Source: Aphrocallistes beatrix
Taxonomy: Eukaryota; Porifera; Hexactinellida; Sceptrulophora; Aphrocallistidae
DNA: 64,000 bases
Assembly: GCA_963281255.1 (NCBI GenBank)
Contig: OY725488.1
Span: 7,599,524-7,663,523, forward strand
Direction of reading: 5' to 3'
Part shown: positions 58,827 to 64,000 of the stretch, in pieces
Layout: every line of letters starts with the position of its first letter
Position numbering within the stretch: the stretch's first letter is position 1
Made by a program: the position numbers and the translations under genes
The notes under the pieces: model-generated
Seen by the model: only the letters and a program-made list of their open reading frames with translations
Database searches by the model: none
What the model was told of the DNA's origin: nothing

Positions 58827-60209
58827 TTAGTTGCTGCTGCTGCAGGCCTGCTCTCTCCTCACGAGTGGAGCAGACGATTTGAATTTCTCTCTGAGCGAAG
58901 CTAGCACATCTTGATCCCATGTGTACTCTCGTAGGCCATCAGATTTTTTCAACAACCCAGTGGTATAGTAATATCTCAAGGAACGAGCTACATTCCCATA
59001 GTTCATTTTCGCGTTGTTTTTGTATCGACCCCAGGCCTGAGCGAAACCTTTGGGATTTTTGATGAAAAATCTTCCGGCGGCCTCATCCTTCCAAACGATG
59101 TCCTTATTGTTTTTATCCGAGAGAACGGAATATGTAAAAAAGATGAGATACTTAGAATGTTTGAATTTGTAATCGCATTTGAGGAGTCTTGAGAGATTCC
59201 TTCTCCCAGTTTCGCAATTATCCCAGTTTGTTGGATTCGTTGGATTCGATATCGTATCTATGGTCGGGGTAGGGGTGCAGAAGTCCGGTGGCGGAGTGAA
59301 GCTTGGCGTGGGCGTACAGCTAGGGCTAGGTGTCGCCATGTCGTAATATGTTTCATCCCTCGGATTCCATAAGCCTAAAATAATATTATTAATTAATTAA
59401 TTTCTACAATCCAATTATTTGCTTACACTTTGGTTTAAAATTATCATGTATACTTCCTAAAATATTTATTTTTATATTATCAACTGCATTGTTCAGTTCG
59501 GATTAGCCCGAAAAATAATATCCTGAATGCCAGTGCCTCTTCTAAATGCATTACAATTTCATATTTTTATTATCAAGTATAAATTTTAGATCTTTCAGAA
59601 ATTTTATTTTTCACATCACACAATAAATTTAAACACAACTGATGAAATTTTATTTTGTGATATGTAGCCATTAGAAGATATATGCTAGTAAATTATCTGT
59701 TCAGAAGTTCAATATTTATTCCATTTCTACTGTAAAAAATTAGGAATTATGTTTAAAGATGTTCTAATTTGTGGGAAATATTATTTTTAAACAATTATAA
59801 CATTTTTTAATTATTATAAACTACCGATTTTAAGCAATCAATATACACATACGTATATTTTTCTTTTTTTATTCAATATAATGTGCATTACCACGGTAAA
59901 TTAAATTTAAAATTGTGTATTGATTTTTTCTATCCCAGTAATTAATTATTGATCCTTTTTTCACAATTTATTATTTCTAATGTAGATATTTGAAAATTCT
60001 TTGAATATTAAGAATTAATACTACTCATGCGTCTAATCTAAATATGTACCTGAGAAGATATCTGGGTATGGAGGCATCCTGTAAATTGGATCATACACAT
60101 AATGGGTGTCAAAACTGCGAGGATACACATCTGGCATCTCGTAATATGGGGCAATCTCCCCAAATCCATATTCTTGCATTTTGCAAGACGAGTTTTGGAA
60201 ATAGTTCAT
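58827..60209 (-). CDS. ETS-domain transcription factor, two exons (paralogue 1)
   Basis: Exon 1 is 60,209-60,050 and exon 2 is 59,374-58,827. Exon 1 starts MNYFQNSSCKMQEYGFGEIA and has 53 codons plus one base, ending TCAG before the donor GTACAT. The acceptor TATTTTAG precedes exon 2, and joining restores a glycine codon in frame, so the intron (675 bp) is phase 1. The predicted protein is 235 aa. The N-terminal part is Tyr/Pro-rich, then Pro/Thr-rich. The ETS domain is at about 127-207 with IVWKDEAAGRFFI, FAQAWGRYKNNAKMNYGNVA and LRYYY. The two DNA-contacting arginines of the recognition helix are kept (R184, R187). The usual Leu-Trp-x-Phe-Leu start of the domain is strongly altered. I cannot assign a subfamily. 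A TATA-like TATAAATG lies about 46 bp upstream of the ATG. Confidence 0.85.
59375..60049 (-). other. Intron of ETS paralogue 1
   Basis: 675 bp, very AT-rich, bounded on the minus strand by GTACAT at 60,049 and TATTATTTTAG ending at 59,375. It contains no evident gene or repeat. It is the only complete intron I can demonstrate in the window. Confidence 0.8.
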
Positions 60210-60254
60210 TTTATACTAAATACAAATTATTTTTGTTGATTTGCGCTGTGCTTA

Positions 60255-60262
60255 CATTTATA
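60255..60262 (-). promoter_or_regulatory. TATA-like element of ETS paralogue 1
   Basis: TATAAATG on the minus strand, 46 bp before the ATG at 60,209. The spacing would allow only a very short 5' UTR. Confidence 0.35.
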
Positions 60263-61937
60263 TGAATTTAGAAGTTAGTATTTGTGTACTATTTCCCTCT
60301 TAATGCTCACGCTAGCTAGTATCTGCTAGATTGCCCCGAAGAATTATCATCATAGAGTTTAAGCTTTTTCTTTGTATTTAGATTTTAAATGAAATTTATA
60401 TTCTGTCAGCAACCTGGGGTGCTCTTCGCACCGGTTTTCTTCATCCGACTTTGATTCTTTTCAGGAAATACTCTTTATAATTGATTTAGTCTAGTCCCTG
60501 ATTTATTTTACAAAATCTTCCCCTGCGAACTGATTTCGGATTTATATTTACTTCATATGCTTTCAGCTAAGGTTAAATTGTTCACTTCCCTTCTCTATAC
60601 ATCAGGATACCTCTTCAATCGCTCATCAATTTCCATTCATTACCCTTTAACGATATTATGTCAGACGGTATGAGTTATCTGCAAATATATTAGCTAATCT
60701 TACGAAACAAACTAATCATGATTGTTTTAGTATTCCTTTAACTATTAAATATTGTTGGTTTTTTTTGAGTGAGAACTTATCTGTCCTGCATTTTTAGTTA
60801 TAATTTCTGGACACGTGTTCAGAACCTGCTTAATATATTTCAACAACATATTAATGTAAATAGGAATCTGTAGGCATGTATGATGTCAATTGCGGATATT
60901 CTGATAATGGGTGCGAAAGTTTGTCTGCTGACAAATATATGTTTCAAATACTTGTATATTATAAAATGTACGAGTATGATTTCCCTCAAATGCATGCATC
61001 ACATTTTGTTTACAAATGCTTTGTAAGATCACATGGTCATTCTACTATCAAAGGAAATTCATTAAAGAACGATCGGTTAGATGCAGGTGCACGATCTGTG
61101 TTTTATTTGGATATTACTATACAAATGATTGAATATAATTGCACCATCTTGCCAGTAGAGCTTCCTGATTGATTTAGTTCGCATAATGGGACTTTTCCTT
61201 ACAATAATACTTAATGTTTATGTCCCCGTACGAATGTAATACTATTCTGGCAGATTATATTGTGTTTTGGCAAAAATCATAAGTAAAAAATCTAAATACA
61301 ATACATATTTTGATATATCAATTTTCAATTAATCTTGCAAAGCATACATCAATCTTTCATGAAGAAATGTACCCCTGTATCTTAAATATAACGATGACGC
61401 AAATACAGTTAGTGAAACCAGTAATTACACGAAATCCCTGAACAGAAAATTCATGGAATTAATATTTTGCGCAGGTACGTACTTCCTGAAATATCTTAAC
61501 TAGAAGACCTACCTAATGATCACATGAAATTAATATGTCCTCTAATCTCCAAGCTGGGACAGTTGTGGATGTTTTAGTTGTCCAAATCCCGACAGCAGAT
61601 CATGGGCAGGGATCACCGAAATGTCCTTGAGATGGTCATATACGGATACTTGAACACAGACCAGGATATAACAAGAGTAAAGCTGGGGTATTGAAGGAAA
61701 TCACTAGGTCTTTAGGCTAGAAATTGCATAGTATGAATTCTGTTGAATTCTTAGATATTCCAAAATGACGATTTTCCATTCCTTTACTCCTGGATCCCTA
61801 CCAATACCTTAATATCCATTTTAATATCTACATTCGTGGAGATGTATAACATTTCGCATCTTCCACTGTGAAGCGAGACGAAATATTTATAAATTTGAAA
61901 TATATTTGGATGCCAGGCATTATAAACAATACATTTA
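60263..61937. other. Intergenic between the ETS paralogues, left part
   Basis: About 1.7 kb of AT-rich sequence. A 98-codon plus-strand frame at 60,876-61,172 starts with ATG but shows no domain, signal peptide or compositional difference from its surroundings. Nothing else can be supported before the MITE. Confidence 0.5.
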
Positions 61938-62122
61938 GAGGCAGGGTCGCTTATTATGAACCCGCTTAATATGAACATTCGTTTGTTATGAACTAACCTC
62001 CTGGTCCCAATTTCATTTTTTAGATTGGATTTTTGTTGAATCAAGTCTGCTCAATATGAAGTATCTCTATTATGAACAGTTTTTTTGGTCCCCTGGTCGT
62101 TCACAATAAGCGACCCTGACTG
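61938..62122. mobile_element. MITE with 24-bp terminal inverted repeats and TA duplication, pogo/Tigger-like
   Basis: 185 bp flanked by TA on both sides (61,936-61,937 and 62,123-62,124). The ends are inverted repeats matching at 21 of 24 positions, with the shared core CAGGGTCGCTTATT and TGAAC. Next to the left end, a unit ending in TATGAAC or TTATGAAC is repeated three times (61,955-61,997), and two diverged forms occur near the right end, as expected for transposase binding sites. A TA target duplication and ends starting CAGTC with an internal TATGAAC are features of Tc1/mariner-superfamily elements of pogo/Tigger type. There is no room for a transposase, so the element is non-autonomous. 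An 86-codon minus frame over it is incidental. Confidence 0.85.
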
Positions 62123-62124
62123 TA

Positions 62125-62510
62125 TTTAACTAATTTATGATTGGTATGTACTTCCCTAGATGTGTTAGGTCAATTCATATTGTACATCTGGATGGAGTTC
62201 TATAATTTCTATAATATTTGTCACAAAGATCGATCACACAATTGTACACGCTGGAGTCTGCGGATGGAAAAGGCTCGTACTAGATTGCAATATATTTATA
62301 AACTTTTTAAATGCCAAATCATGAATTATTAGAATTGACCTTAGCTGACTCAGAGTGACTATGCTGGTGAGGCAGTTCGCATTAATGGACTGCCCTGAAT
62401 ATAGCGCCAATACCATTTTTCTAAGCCATTTTATTTATTCGTAATTTGCAATTAATTATTTTATTTAAATACTGATAATTGAGCATAATATACTGCAAAA
62501 GTATACAATT
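62125..62510. other. Intergenic between MITE and ETS paralogue 2
   Basis: 386 bp. TTTATT at 62,434-62,439 (AATAAA on the minus strand) is a likely polyA signal for the ETS gene that ends at 62,511, about 72 bp past its stop. No gene recognised. Confidence 0.6.
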
Positions 62511-63314
62511 TCATTCTTTTGTGTGAATTGTCTTTGCAAGCAAGGGAGTTCCATTTTTAAAATTTCTCTCCAGCGTTTCCAATGCTTTCTTGTCCCATCT
62601 GTAATGCCTTAGCCCTTCCGACTTCATCAACAGCTTGGAACTGTAGTAATAGCGGAAACTTCGGCTCACTTTTTGATATGACATCTCAGGCTTTTTTTTA
62701 TACCTCCCCCACTTCTTAGCGAATTCTTCAGGCTTCTGTATGCAGAATATCCCGTTTTGTTTGTCTATCCATACTATGTCATCGCAGCTGGAATCCTTCA
62801 GCTGCTCGAAGGTGTAGAGCATCAAGTATTGGGTCTTATCAAAAGAGTAATCTTTGTCAAGTAGTTTCTTGAGGTTCCTTCTTCTATACAAAGGAGTGTT
62901 GTCCCTCGGCTTGGGTGTCGTTTTCTTCGGTATGTCGTCAGAAATTCTAGATGGTTGAATTGCCATAAGTCCAATATTTCCCCAATTCTCAAATTGCAAA
63001 TCATTTGGATTATAGGGCATTTGGGGATGGTGATTGTCGAACTCGTATCCAGGTAAAGTATGAGGTTCTTCGTAAGAATAATCTTGATAGAGAGTACCAG
63101 GCGGTTGTAGGAAATTGTTGGAATACTCAATGGGTTGGTCCCCTATTGGGAAGTCTTTGTTATAAGATTTGTAAAAAAATTCTTCTGGGGTTGTGGGTTG
63201 GTACATTAAGCAAGACCCGGGTTCATGTTGTGGACAAGTTCCTTGATAGTTGTGTAGTGTAGCCGGTGACTGTGGAACCGAATTACTGTCGCAGGAGTAA
63301 AAAGAAAAATTCAT
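62511..63314 (-). CDS. ETS-domain transcription factor, single exon (paralogue 2)
   Basis: 267 aa. The N-terminal 140 residues are rich in Pro, Tyr, Asn and acidic residues and resemble a transactivation region. RRRNLKKLL (144-152) opens the conserved part. The ETS domain covers about 163-243, with DIVWIDKQNGIFCI, FAKKWGRYKKKPEMSYQKVS and FRYYYSSKLL. The recognition-helix arginines are R218 and R221. Paralogue 1, on the same strand 2.3 kb away, shares RRNL, WGRYK, SxRYYY and a similar C-terminal tail (ALETLERNF versus VLASLREKF), so the pair is a diverged tandem duplication. This copy has no intron. A TATA box lies 92 bp upstream and a polyA signal 72 bp downstream. The helix 1 and turn sequences are too diverged to name a subfamily. 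Confidence 0.88.
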   Translation of the reverse strand: MNFSFYSCDSNSVPQSPATLHNYQGTCPQHEPGSCLMYQPTTPEEFFYKSYNKDFPIGDQPIEYSNNFLQPPGTLYQDYSYEEPHTLPGYEFDNHHPQMPYNPNDLQFENWGNIGLMAIQPSRISDDIPKKTTPKPRDNTPLYRRRNLKKLLDKDYSFDKTQYLMLYTFEQLKDSSCDDIVWIDKQNGIFCIQKPEEFAKKWGRYKKKPEMSYQKVSRSFRYYYSSKLLMKSEGLRHYRWDKKALETLERNFKNGTPLLAKTIHTKE

Positions 63315-64000
63315 TTTTACTTGCGAATATTATTTTTTGTTATTGTAGTAGTAGTTGTTGTTGTTGTTTCCAATTTTATTTCGATAGTTTTAAATCTGAA
63401 CTACTCTATTTATACTGTTTCTAATATGTATTACTGAGTGTTTACATGCAATGCATCGTCTATAGATTACTTCTGTTAGCATACTCCAGGAAATAATTTT
63501 ATTTGATTGTTTATAAAACATTCCGTATTATCAAATCAATTATTTTTAGGTTTTTGTTTGTTTTAAAAATTTTCGTATACTGCTGAGTCATTTTGATTGA
63601 TTTTTTTTAAAGGCGGAATAAAATCACATGTGTAGGATTATTTTGTTTCATATTTTGCCGAAAAATTATAACTCTAATTGCATATTTTCAGAACGCCAAG
63701 TTTGCATTACTCGTTGCATAATCTGAAATTGTAAGGATGCATTTTCTATTAGCTATAACGAGGAGATTGTAACTCGATCTAAATCAATGCTTACATGGGA
63801 TGAGCGTGAGGAATACAATGGGAATTCTCCCAATTTCCCCTAAAAAATCTTCTACAATGATAGTTTACTTGACTTAACTCTGATATTTCAATTTTTTAAA
63901 AATTTCATAATACAATAGAACCTAAATACCGCTTCCTATATAATCCTGCATTTTCCCACTAACATGAGGTGATGGAAGCTCTACTGTAGTACCGGCATTG
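63315..64000. other. AT-rich region upstream of ETS paralogue 2
   Basis: Contains a short trinucleotide run (TAG/TTG repeats at about 63,346-63,367) and the TATA box. The remaining 580 bp is AT-rich with no recognisable gene or NAP exon. Confidence 0.55.
63406..63414 (-). promoter_or_regulatory. TATA box of ETS paralogue 2
   Basis: TATAAATAG on the minus strand, 92 bp before the ATG at 63,314. With initiation about 30 bp downstream, the 5' UTR would be about 60 nt. It is the clearest core promoter in the window. Confidence 0.6.

Noticed and set aside
59340-59374. ATG 59,339 as the start of ETS paralogue 1
   Set aside because: An upstream 53-codon exon with matching splice sites restores an in-frame N-terminus, and the frame is open through 59,374 to the acceptor.
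60876-61172. 98-codon plus-strand frame
   Set aside because: It starts with ATG but composition equals the AT-rich surroundings, and no signal peptide, domain or splice context supports it. Possible but unsupported.
61784-62044. 86-codon minus-strand frame
   Set aside because: More than a third of it lies in the MITE, whose repeated TATGAAC units account for the open frame there.

Overview
The window looks like nuclear DNA of a metazoan. Two ETS-domain genes and a RING/B-box/NHL gene (animal-type families) sit with an intraflagellar-transport gene (IFT46), so the animal has cilia, and with GNPTG of the mannose-6-phosphate pathway. I cannot name the lineage. Seven unrelated housekeeping genes are each one uninterrupted reading frame, so introns are scarce here. 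Genes are moderately GC-rich and intergenic DNA is AT-rich.

Positions 1 to about 44,378 are one satellite array of roughly 670 head-to-tail monomers of 66 bp (some 64-65 bp), all in one orientation. The array is hierarchical: monomer variants are ordered into higher-order repeats (HORs) whose period changes along the array (2,629/2,497, 2,297, 1,904, 985, 1,578, 1,837/1,579, 723, 523, 1,248/1,709 bp). A block at 8-11 kb recurs, expanded, at 25.5-30 kb. The many long minus-strand frames in this region are a by-product of a 66-bp (22-codon) unit and I do not annotate them as genes. The array runs off the left edge and ends with a few decayed monomers.

The array-to-gene junction (44,379-45,203) holds a tRNA-like sequence with Pol III A and B boxes and a T6 terminator on the minus strand, then a short GC-rich element that has a diverged inverted relative near 57.0 kb.

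From 45,204 to 57,777 eight genes lie on the plus strand: GNPTG (lysosomal enzyme tagging), a six-finger C2H2 protein, RRP4/EXOSC2 (RNA exosome cap), RLP24/RSL24D1 (60S biogenesis), IFT46 (IFT-B), a TRIM-NHL-type protein, a PX-BAR sorting nexin and the first exon of a NAP1-family histone chaperone whose remaining exons I cannot find. RLP24, IFT46 and the TRIM-NHL gene are separated by only 144 and 219 bp. Several start codons directly follow an AG, which hints at spliced-leader addition or short 5' UTR introns.

From 58,827 to 63,314 two ETS-domain genes lie in tandem on the minus strand. One is intronless; for the other I reconstructed a two-exon structure with an in-frame phase-1 intron. Between them is a 185-bp MITE with 24-bp terminal inverted repeats and TA duplications (Tc1/mariner, pogo/Tigger-like). 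If the NAP gene is intact beyond the window, the ETS pair is nested antisense in its first intron.
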